From: Hymenobacter nivis | GTDB lineage: Bacteria > Bacteroidota > Bacteroidia > Cytophagales > Hymenobacteraceae | DNA: 64,000 bases | Assembly: GCF_003149515.1 (NCBI RefSeq) | Contig: NZ_CP029145.1 | Coordinates: 2,046,001 to 2,110,000 of the forward strand | Direction: 5' to 3' | Part shown: positions 1 through 8,249 of the stretch, piece after piece | Layout: the number at the start of each line of letters is the position of its first letter | Position numbering within the stretch: the first letter of the stretch is position 1 | Translations under genes and position numbers: made by a program | The notes under the pieces: generated by a model | Told to the model about the DNA's origin: nothing | Seen by the model: only the letters and a program-made list of their open reading frames with translations | The model's database searches: none

Positions 1-9
1 GCTTCCGGG

Positions 10-1395
10 CTAATCCGGGGCCACCTCGGTATTCCCGGAGGCCTTCTTATTAATGGAGATGAACACGCCCACAAACAGCATGCGCGGGGCCGAGGGGGCC
101 AGGGCCACGCCCTGGTACTGGCCGCTAGCGTCGGGGGCGGCGGCGTAGCGGTAGCCGTAGGTGTTGGCGCGACCCAGCACGTTGCTGGCGGCCACGTTCA
201 CGATGATGTACTGGCCCAGCAGGTGGGTGAGGTAGCTGGCGCTCAGGCTCAGGTCCTGGTAGCTGGGGGTGCGGGCCTGGTTGTAGCCGGGTTGGTTGGG
301 GTCGTAGTAGGCGCGGGGGCTGTTGTAGGCGGCGGTAGCCCCGAACTGCGTGTGCAGCTTCGGCACCCAGTACTTGGCCACCACGCCTAGGGCGTAGCGG
401 GCGGCGAAGGTGGGCACGGGGTCGGCGCGGTACTAGCGCACGGTGGCGAGGTAGCCGTAGCTCACCCAGTAGTCGAGGCGGGGGCCCGCTGCGGCGGTCG
501 CGCCAGAACAGGTCGAAGCCCCGGGCGTAGCCCTGGCCGCCGTTGCGGTAGGCGCCGGCGGCGTAGAAATTGGCCGGGTCGTAGGTCACCAGCTGGGCGT
601 AGCTTTTCTGGTACACTTCGCCCCGCAGCGTGCGGCCGGCGGCGCTGCGCGCGTAGCTGAGCTGCACGTGCTGGGCGCGCTCGAAGCCCAAATTGTGCGT
701 GAAGCTGAGCAGGTCGTTGGCAGGCGTTTGGTAGAAGTAGCCGGCGGCGGCCGTCAGCTGGCCGTGGGGCCCCAGGCGGTAGGCCAGGACCAGGCGCGGG
801 GCGGCGTTCCACTGCCTGAGCAGGGCCGAATACTCGGCGCGGGCCCCGGCGCGGCCGGCCAGGCGGTGGTTCAGCACCAGCTCGCTCTCGGCAAAACCGG
901 CCACGCGCTGCTCATCGAAACCCGTGCACAGGACGCTGGGGGCCCCCGGGGTGCCGGGGGCGGCGGCGGCGGGCCGGTAGGTTTGGCGGTAGCGCTGGGC
1001 CAGGCCTTCGGCGCCGATTTTCAGGTTGAACCAGGTGCTGGCCGAGTCGTTAGTAAGCACGAGGCGGGCCACGGCCGGCTGCTCCACGTCGCGCACGGCC
1101 AGGGCGCCGGGGCGCACGTCGTTGTCGTCGTGGGTCAGGGCCAGGCCGGTGTTCAGGCTCCAGCCGCGGCGCAGGGGCCCCCGGCCCAGCACCACGGTCA
1201 GCTCCAAGGGCTCAAACCCGATGAGCCGCACCACCAGCGGCAGGGCCCCAGCGGCGTGCCCGGTGCTGAAGCGGAAGCGCCCGAGCGAATCGGTGCTGGC
1301 CCCATCGAAGGTTGATTTCAGGAAGACGTTGGCCCCGGATAGGGGCTGGCCGGCGACGCGCTGTTTGCGCGGCCCCTCAATCCACTCGGGCAGTG
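10..1395 (-). pseudogene. TonB-dependent receptor, decayed and internally deleted
   Basis: This is the remnant of an outer-membrane TonB-dependent receptor. At about 1390-1230 it encodes a carboxypeptidase-regulatory-like segment (GQPLSGANVFLKSTFDG, then DSLGRFRF). It then passes directly into beta-barrel sequence, so the roughly 130-residue plug domain is missing. The barrel reads in one frame to about 480, shifts frame, and continues as LDYWVSYGYLATVR, a TAG at 433-435, then PVPTFAARYALGV to the terminal strand ending at 10. The frameshift, the stop and the missing plug and signal peptide make a working receptor very unlikely. Upstream, the frame runs into the tail of an opposite-strand gene, so the 5' end was lost in a deletion. 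The family is clear; the substrate is not. Confidence 0.8.
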
Positions 1396-1624
1396 GCTGA
1401 ACGCGGTGGTGCGGCCCAAGTACGGGGCCCACCCCGAGGTGCGCGAAATCGAGCAAATGCTCCAGCAAATGCTCAGCACCGGCCGCGACCTGACCGCCCA
1501 GTACAAGCGCAACCGCATCGAAGAAGCCCGCGCTGGCCTCGACCGCGTGCACACCCAGGCCGAGCGCATCGACGCCCTATTCCAGCAGCTGGAACCCAGG
1601 GCCAAAATATCCCAGGCCGCCTAA
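1380..1624 (+). pseudogene. 3' fragment of an unidentified gene
   Basis: An open frame continues from the deletion junction near 1380 to a TAA at 1622-1624. It encodes about 80 residues including PLNPLGQWLNAVVRPKYGAH, followed by a charged, probably helical tail (EIEQMLQQMLSTGRDLTAQ). It has no convincing start: its upstream sequence is the antisense of the receptor remnant. It is best read as the tail of a gene whose front was removed in the same deletion that truncated the receptor. I do not recognise the family. An ATG at 1406 could give a 72-residue peptide, but nothing supports that as a real gene. Confidence 0.4.
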
Positions 1625-1764
1625 TTTTTCCTTTGCCGATTAACGCTGCGGGCGGCTCCCACCCGGAGGCCACTCGCTTTTTGTTGCAGCGCGGGCGCGT
1701 CACTCGCTTCGCCCCATCGGCGGCCGTTGCAGTTGTAGCGCGGCCTTTAGCTACAGCTGCGCTA

Positions 1765-2532
1765 CTACAAATTGAACAGCGCGGCGGCGTTGCGGGTAGT
1801 GGCTTCGGCCACGGCCTCGGGCGACTGGCCCAGTAAGGCAGCCACGCGGTGCAGCACCAAGGGCAGGTAGGCGGGCTCGTTGCGCTTGCCGCGATGGGGC
1901 ACGGGGGCCAGGTAGGGGCAGTCGGTTTCGAGCAGCAGGTGCTCCAGGCCAATGCCGGGCAGGAATTGGTCAGCCCCGCCGTTTTTGAACGTGGCCACCC
2001 CGCCAATGCCCAGCTTGAAGCCCAGCCCGATGGCCTGCGCCGCTTCCGCAGGCGTGCCCGAGAAGCAGTGAAACACCCCGCGCAGGGTGCCGTCCTGGGC
2101 CGCCGCTACCAGGGCCACGGTTTCGGCGAAGGCCTCGCGGGTGTGCAGCACGATGGGCAGGCGGTGCTGCTTGGCCAGGTTCAGCTGAATTTTCAGGGCC
2201 TCCTGCTGCTCGGCGAGCAGAGTTTTGTCCCAGTACAGGTCGAGCCCGGCCTCGCCCACGGCGGCAAAGGGGCGGCGGCCCAGCCACTCCTCCACTTCGT
2301 AGAGCTGCGCTTCGAAGTTGCGCGTTACGGAGCACGGGTGCAGGCCCATCATGGCGAAGCAGGTTTCGGGGGCTTCGGCTTCCAGGGCCAGCATGCCGTC
2401 GATGCTGCTGTGGTCGATGTTGGGCATGACGATGGTGCCCACGCCCGCATCCTGGGCGCGGCGCAGGGCAGCGAGGCGGTCGGGGCCGAACTGCTCGGAG
2501 TAGAGGTGGGCGTGCGAATCGGTGAGGTGCAT
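1765..2532 (-). CDS. tatD: TatD family metal-dependent hydrolase
   Basis: This 255-residue protein has the full TatD signature of a TIM-barrel metallohydrolase acting as a DNase or 3'-5' exonuclease. The metal ligands are visible in order: DSHAHLY at residues 5-11, GEAGLDLYWD near 93, HTREAF near 130, HCFSG near 155 and ETDCPYLAPVPHRGKRNEP near 203. The length is normal for the family and the frame begins with an ATG 224 bp from the divergent blaI gene. It ends with TAG. The protein is probably cytosolic and acts alone in DNA repair or turnover. The family call is firm; the exact substrate is inferred from the family. Confidence 0.93.
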   Translation of the reverse strand: MHLTDSHAHLYSEQFGPDRLAALRRAQDAGVGTIVMPNIDHSSIDGMLALEAEAPETCFAMMGLHPCSVTRNFEAQLYEVEEWLGRRPFAAVGEAGLDLYWDKTLLAEQQEALKIQLNLAKQHRLPIVLHTREAFAETVALVAAAQDGTLRGVFHCFSGTPAEAAQAIGLGFKLGIGGVATFKNGGADQFLPGIGLEHLLLETDCPYLAPVPHRGKRNEPAYLPLVLHRVAALLGQSPEAVAEATTRNAAALFNL

Positions 2533-2707
2533 AGCGCGGGCAAAGGTCGGGGCCCCAGGGCGGGCAAGCCAAACCGGCCACTGGCCCCCCGGCGATGGGA
2601 CTACTATTCCTTGGGACTCCGTTTGCGTTCAGGTCATTAATAATCAATACGTAACCCAAATATCAGCACGCCGGCCAAAACAGTTAAAACGCATAGATAC
2701 GTTTCGT

Positions 2708-2752
2708 AACTTATAAATAAGTTGATAAACTGAAAATACCGTTATATATTTG
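2708..2752 (+). promoter_or_regulatory. blaI promoter with a palindromic operator candidate
   Basis: An inverted repeat, AACTTAT-AA-ATAAGTT, lies at 2708-2723. It overlaps the -33 region (GTTG, 2721-2724) of a Bacteroidota-type promoter whose -7 box, TATATTTG, is at 2745-2752 with a 20-bp spacer. BlaI/MecI repressors bind short palindromes and repress their own operon, so this is the expected operator. The -7 box ends only 3 bp before the ATG at 2756, so the transcript could be leaderless. Confidence 0.55.
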
Positions 2753-2755
2753 GGT

Positions 2756-3136
2756 ATGGAAGAACTCACCAAAACCGAGGAGCGCATCATGCAGGTGCTG
2801 TGGGAGTTAAAGAAGGCGTTCGTGAAGGACGTCATCGAGCGCTTGCCCGACGAGCCCAAGCCGCCCTACAACACCGTGTCGTCGGTGGTACGCATTTTGG
2901 AGCGCAAGGGCTACGCGGGCTTCAAGGCCTACGGCAAAACCTACGAATACTTCCCACTGGTGAGTAAAATGGAGTACCGCACCGCCAGCTTCAAGCGCAT
3001 GCTTAGCCAGTATTTCGACGATTCGCCCACGGCCTTGGTGTCGTTCATGGTGGAAGAAACCCTGAGCCAGCGCGAAAAACAGCAGCTGCTCGACCTACTC
3101 CACAATTCCGAAAATCCCGCCGACGATGCTCGCTAA
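2756..3136 (+). CDS. blaI: BlaI/MecI family transcriptional repressor
   Basis: A 126-residue winged-helix repressor beginning MEELTKTEERIMQVLWELKK, the standard start of the BlaI/MecI/CopY family. The recognition region PPYNTVSSVVRILERKGY is at about residues 39-56, and the C-terminal part (SFMVEETLSQREKQQLLDLL) forms the dimerisation and cleavage region. A TTG two codons earlier is possible, but the ATG fits the family better. Its last codons overlap the start of the M56 peptidase gene by 11 bp, giving the classical repressor/antirepressor operon. It probably represses this operon through the palindrome just upstream; other targets cannot be seen here. Confidence 0.9.
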   Translation: MEELTKTEERIMQVLWELKKAFVKDVIERLPDEPKPPYNTVSSVVRILERKGYAGFKAYGKTYEYFPLVSKMEYRTASFKRMLSQYFDDSPTALVSFMVEETLSQREKQQLLDLLHNSENPADDAR

Positions 3137-4616
3137 CAGCCTATTGTACCTGGCCGGGGCCAGCTTTTGCCTGACCGTGTTTGCCCTGGCCTACCGCTTG
3201 GCGCTGGCCCGCCTCCCCGCCTTTGCCTGGAACCGCGCCTACCTGCTGGGGGCCCTGGCGGCCGGGGTGCTACTGCCCTTGGCGGCGCGGCTGGGGCTGG
3301 CGGCGCTGCTGCCACGGGCCCCGGGGGCTCCGGCGGAGGCACTGGTGGTGCTGCACTGGTCGCTGGGAGCCTCGGCAACGGCCGCTGCAACGGCTCAGGC
3401 CGGCGCCCCGGGGCCCGACTGGGCCGCCTTGGCGCTGGTGGTACTGGCAGCCGGCTACGGCTGGGGGGCTCTGCGCCGGCTACGGGCGGCGGCACGCAAC
3501 CTGGGGGCCCTGCGGCGGCTGATCCGAGGGCACCCACGCACCGCGCTGGCGGACTGCACGGTGGTGCACCTGCCCGCGCCCGGCCTGCCGGCGTTCTCCT
3601 TCGGGCGCTACGTGTTTCTGTCGCCCCTGCACGACGCGCTAAGCGCCGCCGAGCGCGACCAGCTGCTGCGGCACGAGCAAGTGCACGTGCAGCAGCGCCA
3701 TACGCTCGACTTGCTGCTGGTGGAGGCCCTAGGCGTGGTGTTCTGGTTCCACGGCGTGGTGCCCTACTTCGGCCGGCAACTAAAGACGGTGCACGAGTAC
3801 CTGGCCGATGCGGCGGTGGCACGGGCCCCAGCCGGCCGCATACCTTACGGTGAGCTGCTCATTAAGCTGGCAGCCCAGCAGCCGCCCTTCGCCTTGGTGC
3901 ACGCCTTTGCGCACAAACAGGTTTTTCTCCGCATCCGAATGCTCACCCAACCCCCCACCACGCCCATGCAAAAGCTCCGTTTTCTCTTCGTGCTGCCCGT
4001 GGCGGCTTTCGCATGGGTCGCCACGGCCTGGGCCACGCCGGCCCCCAGCGCCCCCACATCCAGGGGCCCCAGCGCCCGCACCCTGGTCGCCGCGCCGGGA
4101 GCCCCGCGCATCGGCCGCATCAGCTGGCGGGGCAACGCGGCGGTGCCCACGGCCCGCCTGAACGAGGCGTTGGACCTGCGAGCCGGCGACGCCTACGACT
4201 CGCTGGCGGTGGAAAAGCGGCTGGCGTACGACCCGGCCGGCACTGATGTTTCTTCCCTGTACATGAACCACGGCTACCTGTTTTTCCAGGTAGCGCCCGT
4301 GGCCACGCGCCAAGCCGACGGCACCGTGGACCTGGCCTTTACCGTCGCGGAAGGCCGCAGGGCCCAGCTAGGCCGCGTTTTCATCACCGGCAACCTCGAC
4401 GCTTCCGCCAAAGCGGCGTTGCTGAAGCAGCTGCCGCTGCGCGGCGGCGACGAATTCAGCCGCGCTAAACTCATCGAAACCAACCGCTTTCTGGCCCAGG
4501 AAGGCCAGTTCGACCCGCAGAAAATTGGCATCAACCCCCAGCCCGTGATGCGCCCCACCGAGGCCACCGATTTGGTGGACATTGAGCTGGTGCTGACGCC
4601 TAAATCGCGGCCTTAA
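3126..4616 (+). CDS. M56 (BlaR1-type) membrane metallopeptidase with C-terminal POTRA-like repeats
   Basis: A 496-residue BlaR1-like antirepressor. Membrane segments lie at about residues 3-25, 38-60 and 100-115. The zinc site is HEQVH at 183-187, with HEYLAD (about 223-228) as the third ligand region. A further hydrophobic segment at about 285-303 precedes the C-terminal portion. Instead of a penicillin-binding sensor domain, residues 328-496 contain two repeats of POTRA/BamA type, starting IGRISWRGNAAVPTARL and LGRVFITGNLDASAKAAL. The gene overlaps blaI by 11 bp. The family predicts that the protease cleaves BlaI on an envelope signal; the POTRA tail suggests that signal involves outer-membrane proteins or peptides. 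The peptidase call is firm; the POTRA call is from sequence pattern only. Confidence 0.85.
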   Translation: MLANSLLYLAGASFCLTVFALAYRLALARLPAFAWNRAYLLGALAAGVLLPLAARLGLAALLPRAPGAPAEALVVLHWSLGASATAAATAQAGAPGPDWAALALVVLAAGYGWGALRRLRAAARNLGALRRLIRGHPRTALADCTVVHLPAPGLPAFSFGRYVFLSPLHDALSAAERDQLLRHEQVHVQQRHTLDLLLVEALGVVFWFHGVVPYFGRQLKTVHEYLADAAVARAPAGRIPYGELLIKLAAQQPPFALVHAFAHKQVFLRIRMLTQPPTTPMQKLRFLFVLPVAAFAWVATAWATPAPSAPTSRGPSARTLVAAPGAPRIGRISWRGNAAVPTARLNEALDLRAGDAYDSLAVEKRLAYDPAGTDVSSLYMNHGYLFFQVAPVATRQADGTVDLAFTVAEGRRAQLGRVFITGNLDASAKAALLKQLPLRGGDEFSRAKLIETNRFLAQEGQFDPQKIGINPQPVMRPTEATDLVDIELVLTPKSRP

Positions 4617-4846
4617 TCATTAGTATATAGCACATTTGACCAGGCAAGAGCAGTAACGCACACCCTGTAGTTCGCGCTACTGCTCGGCCTGACCTCAAAC
4701 CAATATAAAATAGCCCCACCGCGCGCGCCGGTACGTTTTCAGCAATTGCTGAGCATAGGGGCGCACGCCAGCTTCCAGCGGACGGCGTGCCCCGCGCCGG
4801 GGCCCTAAATTGGCCACCTTAGCCAACGAAAGCGCTTGCCATTACC

Positions 4847-5893
4847 ATGTTCAACCCCCGCCAAATAATGTTCCTGGCCGCTACCGCCGCCCTGCTGCTG
4901 CCGGCCGCCGCCCAACTACCCACCCGGCCCGCTACTACCAACGCATTGCTACACAATGCCCTGATTACTACAACAGCTGCACGGCCTGCCAACTTTGTGC
5001 GCCAGCACGGGGCCCTGCGAGTGGAAGGCACGCAGCTGGTGGACCAGAAGGGCGAAAAAATTGCGCTGCGGGGCGTGAGCTTCGGCTGGCACAGCTTGTG
5101 GCCGCGCTTTTATAATGAAAAGGCAGTGGAGTGGCTGGCCCAGGATTTCCGGTGCAACGTGGTGCGGGCGGCCATGGGCATCGAGGTGGGCGAGCGGTGC
5201 TACAAAAAAGATCCGGCGTTTTCGAAAGCCAAGGTGAAGGCGGTGGTGGACGGGGCCATTAAGGCCGGCATCTACGTTATCATCGACTGGCACAGCCACA
5301 ACATCAACCTGGCCGAGGCCAAGCAATTCTTCGGCGAGGTATCGAAAACCTACGCCAAGACGCCCAACGTCATCTACGAAGTGTTCAACGAGCCCGACCA
5401 GGAAAGCTGGCCCGAGGTAAAGGCCTACGCCGAGGAAATTATCAACGTCATCCGCGCCAACGACCCCAGCAACGTTATCCTCGTCGGCTGCCCGCACTGG
5501 GACCAGGACATCAACCTGCCCGCCGCCGACCCCATCCGGGACCAAAAGAACCTGATGTACACGATGCATTTTTACGCCGCTACGCACGGCCAGTGGCTGC
5601 GCGACCGCACCGACGCGGCCATCGCCAGCGGCCTACCGGTGTTCATTTCCGAATCGGCGGGCATGGAGGCCTCCGGCGACGGGCCCCTGAACCCCACCGC
5701 CTGGCAGGCCTACACTGACTGGATGGAAGCCAAGGGCCTGAGCTGGATTACCTGGTCGATATCAGACAAAGACGAAACGTGCTCGATGCTCCAGAAATCG
5801 GCCAGCGCCACAGGGCCCTGGAAAGACGCGGACTTGAAAGAATCGGGCCTGAAAACGCGGGGATATGTGCGGCGCTACAACGTGGAGAAGTAA
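4847..5893 (+). CDS. Secreted glycoside hydrolase family 5 (cellulase-type)
   Basis: A 348-residue protein with a signal peptide in the first 22 residues and a GH5 (beta/alpha)8 barrel. LRGVSFGWHSLWPRFYN near residue 75 begins the barrel. VIYEVFNEPD carries the acid/base Glu at about 182, and VFISESAGM carries the nucleophile at about 269. TWSISDKDETCSML near the end is the usual Trp-Ser strand of GH5_2 endoglucanases. The enzyme should act outside the cytoplasm on beta-1,4-glucan. It is flanked by repeats on both sides and has no operon partner. The 230 bp upstream contains only a fragment (4666-4680) of a repeat also seen at 17.5 and 53 kb. Confidence 0.88.
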   Translation: MFNPRQIMFLAATAALLLPAAAQLPTRPATTNALLHNALITTTAARPANFVRQHGALRVEGTQLVDQKGEKIALRGVSFGWHSLWPRFYNEKAVEWLAQDFRCNVVRAAMGIEVGERCYKKDPAFSKAKVKAVVDGAIKAGIYVIIDWHSHNINLAEAKQFFGEVSKTYAKTPNVIYEVFNEPDQESWPEVKAYAEEIINVIRANDPSNVILVGCPHWDQDINLPAADPIRDQKNLMYTMHFYAATHGQWLRDRTDAAIASGLPVFISESAGMEASGDGPLNPTAWQAYTDWMEAKGLSWITWSISDKDETCSMLQKSASATGPWKDADLKESGLKTRGYVRRYNVEK

Positions 5894-5964
5894 CGTTTTG
5901 GCCCGACCCGGCCTCAGCCCTGGTCGCAGTTTAGCGCGTAGCGCGCAACTGCTAGCCGGTAAAT

Positions 5965-6009
5965 GGGGCGAGTTTGCAACTCGCTGCCACGCAGTGGCGA
6001 ACTTGCCCC
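5965..6009. repeat. Imperfect palindrome downstream of the GH5 gene
   Basis: GGGGCGAGTTTGC at 5965-5977 faces GCGAACTTGCCCC at 5997-6009 with two mismatches. An inner inverted pair built on CTGCCACGCAGTGG extends the hairpin. It lies between convergent genes and may act as a terminator, but there is no T-run. Confidence 0.5.
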
Positions 6010-6123
6010 AGGGCCAGGAACGCAGTTCCATCGGACCGCTGCACGGCCCTGAATCGCGCTCACCCCATTCCCCGGCCGACAGTTACGCGCTAAACTGTGG
6101 CCAGGACCGGGCCGGCCGTTGAC

Positions 6124-7236
6124 TCAGTCGTAGCGGCGGCCCTTCCATACCACGGCCCCGCCGAAGAAGCGCACGTAGCCCATGCCCAGGGTGAGGGCCA
6201 GCGCGTAGCCCTCGAAGAGTGGCAGCAGCCAGGGGCGCGGGCGCAGGCCGGCGCGGCGGTAGCACACGGCCGCCAGGGCCCCCTGCCCCGCCAGGCGCGC
6301 GCCCCACAGGGCCAGCGCCAGGCCCGGGGCCCCCGCCCAGACAAGGGCCCCCAGCGCCGGCCAGAAGCTGCTGTAGGCCAGCAGCTCCAGGCGCAGGCGC
6401 AGCGGCAGGGCCTGCACGCCACGCAACCAGCGGTGGCGCTGCCGCAGCAGGGCCCGCCAGGTGGGCATGGGCAGCGAATCGGCCCGGGCTTCGGCACTGA
6501 ACACGTGGCGGAAGCCGTAGCCGTGGCCCAGCACGGCCCGGAACAGGGCGTAGTCTTCAGTGACGGAGAACGGCAGGGCTTCGTAGCCGCCGGTGGCCTC
6601 GTAGGCGGCGCGCGTCACGAGCATATTGTTGCCCATGGCCGTAACGGGCCGGCCCGTGGCACTCACCACTTGGATGAGGCCCAGCGAAATCAGCCAGTCG
6701 AGGCCCTGGAGGCGGTCGAACAGCCGGGGGCCCTGCACGGCGGTGATGCCCGTGACGGTGCCCACGCCGGGCGCGGCGTGGGCCAGCAGGGCGGTTATCC
6801 AGGTGGGCGGCAGGTGGATGTCGGCGTCGGTGACGAAGAAATACGCGGTGGTGGCGCGGCGGGCCAGGTGGGCCAGCACGTTGGCCTTGCCGCGGGCCGT
6901 GCCCAGGGCCTCGTCGGCGATGGGCACGACTTCAAAATGCCCTTCGAAGCCCCGCATGGCCGCCGCGGCCACGGCGGCGGTGCCGTCGGTGCTGCTGTCG
7001 TCGCCGAGCAGGATTTCCAGCAATTCGGGCGGGTAGCGCAGGGCGCGCAGGCTGGCCAGGCAGCGCGGCAGGGCCGCGGCTTCGTTGCGGGCGGCCAGCA
7101 AAATGCTGACGCGGGGCAGCGGCATCGGCAGCGGCCCCGCGGCGGGGGCCCCGCGCCGGGTGGCCAGGGCCCCCGCCGAGCCGGCCAGCACCAGCAGCCA
7201 CAACAAGCAATACAGCAGCAGGAGAGTCGTCATCAC
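6124..7236 (-). CDS. Membrane glycosyltransferase family 2
   Basis: A 370-residue processive-type GT2. There is an N-terminal membrane helix (residues 4-24), then the GT-A core: VSILLAARNEA at 43-53, DDSSTDG at 79-85, TDAD at 136-139 (the DxD metal site), TEDY at 226-229 and QRHRWLRG at 266-273 (the QxxRW acceptor-site motif). The C-terminal third has several hydrophobic segments and ends WKGRRYD. It most resembles transferases that extend or modify envelope polysaccharide or glycolipid on the inner face of the membrane. It lies in the same direction as the downstream deacetylase block but is separated from it by a repeat. A related gene lies at 14.2-15.7 kb. Donor and acceptor are unknown. 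Confidence 0.88.
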   Translation of the reverse strand: MMTTLLLLYCLLWLLVLAGSAGALATRRGAPAAGPLPMPLPRVSILLAARNEAAALPRCLASLRALRYPPELLEILLGDDSSTDGTAAVAAAAMRGFEGHFEVVPIADEALGTARGKANVLAHLARRATTAYFFVTDADIHLPPTWITALLAHAAPGVGTVTGITAVQGPRLFDRLQGLDWLISLGLIQVVSATGRPVTAMGNNMLVTRAAYEATGGYEALPFSVTEDYALFRAVLGHGYGFRHVFSAEARADSLPMPTWRALLRQRHRWLRGVQALPLRLRLELLAYSSFWPALGALVWAGAPGLALALWGARLAGQGALAAVCYRRAGLRPRPWLLPLFEGYALALTLGMGYVRFFGGAVVWKGRRYD

Positions 7237-7320
7237 TGGTCTATGAGCTATTTAGGAATTTACCAGAACGTCATGCTTCGACTCAGCACGACGTTCAATT
7301 TTGAATTTTCAGACTTCCTG

Positions 7321-7462
7321 GAGCGGTTTCGGAGTCAATGGAGGTAGGGGCGGGGCTGGCCCCCGCCCGTCGCTGAACGGAATCGGTGGATTGGCGCGAA
7401 CATCCGGGCGGGGCCAGTCCCGCCCGGATGTTCGCGCTAATCCACTGACTCCGAAACCGCTC
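7321..7462. repeat. 142-bp palindromic element with nested stems (repeat family B)
   Basis: The outer 22-bp arms at 7321-7342 and 7441-7462 match with one mismatch. Inside is a perfect 19-bp stem (7394-7412 against 7419-7437) and a GGGGCGGGGCTGGCCCCCGC core shared with copies at 32.8-33.0 kb and, more distantly, at 20.0 and 27.1-27.3 kb. There is no coding capacity. It looks like a REP or MITE-like element. Confidence 0.75.
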
Positions 7463-7520
7463 TAAACAGCCCCATTATTTGAATCAGCGAAATCACGATT
7501 AATCATTTTAAATCAGTGAT

Positions 7521-8249
7521 TTAAGTCAGCGATGCGAACTCGTAGCCGCGCCGGGCAAAATGAGCCAGTACCCGCGGCAGCACGTAGCGCAGGCGGGCGC
7601 TGGCCTTGCGGCTGTCGTGAAACACGAGGATGTCGCCGGGCCGGGCGGCGGCCAGCGTCAGATGCAGGCACTCGGCGGGGGCCAGTCGGGGGTCGTAGTC
7701 GCGGGTGAGCACCGACCACTGCACCACCCGAAACCCAGGCCGCAGCGCCCGCAGCAGCGGCCACGTGAGGCGGCCGTAGGGCGGCCGGAACAGCGGCTTT
7801 TCATTAGCTATTAGCTGCTGGCTGTTAGCTGTTAGCTTTTGGTCAACCGTAGTGCTAACCGCTAATAATGAATCCAGGGCCTGCTGGCACTGGGCCACGC
7901 CGGCCAGGTACTCGGCACGGGGGGTTTGCCAGGCGCTGCGGTGGTGCTGGGTGTGGTTGCCGAGGCGGTGGCCGGCGGCCAGGGCGGCGCAGGCAATTTC
8001 AGGGTAGCGGGCGAGGTTGTCGCCCACGCAAAAGAAAGTGGCCTTAGCGCCGTGCTCCGCCAACTGCGCTAGCACCCAGGGGGTTTCCTCGGGAATGGGG
8101 CCGTCGTCGAAGGTGAGGTAGAGGCGCGGCCGGCCGCTGGGGCCCGCGGCGGGGCCGCGCCACTCGGCCCCCGGTAGCAGGCGGTGCAGCAGCTGGGGCG
8201 GGCGCGTGAGCAGGGCCGCTTCCAACCAGCTCATCAGCGGGCCCAGCAT
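7521..8249 (-). CDS. Polysaccharide deacetylase (NodB homology, CE4)
   Basis: A 242-residue CE4 deacetylase. Motifs are visible in order: LYLTFDDGPIPEET (motif 1, with the metal Asp), LGNHTQHH (the His pair), LFRPPYGRLT (the Arg-Tyr motif), and VVQWSVLTRDYDP and DILVFHDSRKA near the C-terminus. It should remove N- or O-acetyl groups from envelope polysaccharide. The start codon overlaps the stop of the upstream gene (TGATG), so the two are translationally coupled. A second ATG five codons in is also possible. An odd insert of about 22 residues between the His motif and the Arg-Tyr motif is encoded by a dispersed TAGCTGTTAGC-type repeat, so this loop was gained by in-frame repeat insertion. 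Confidence 0.87.
   Translation of the reverse strand: MLGPLMSWLEAALLTRPPQLLHRLLPGAEWRGPAAGPSGRPRLYLTFDDGPIPEETPWVLAQLAEHGAKATFFCVGDNLARYPEIACAALAAGHRLGNHTQHHRSAWQTPRAEYLAGVAQCQQALDSLLAVSTTVDQKLTANSQQLIANEKPLFRPPYGRLTWPLLRALRPGFRVVQWSVLTRDYDPRLAPAECLHLTLAAARPGDILVFHDSRKASARLRYVLPRVLAHFARRGYEFASLT
7804..7868. repeat. Dispersed TAGCTGTTAGC-type repeat inside a coding region
   Basis: An AT-richer stretch of iterated TTAGCT / GCTGTTAGC words lies within the GC-rich deacetylase gene. Its nearest relatives are in the intergenic segment at 46.98-47.23 kb. It keeps the reading frame and encodes a polar linker (STTVDQKLTANSQQLIANEK). Confidence 0.6.
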
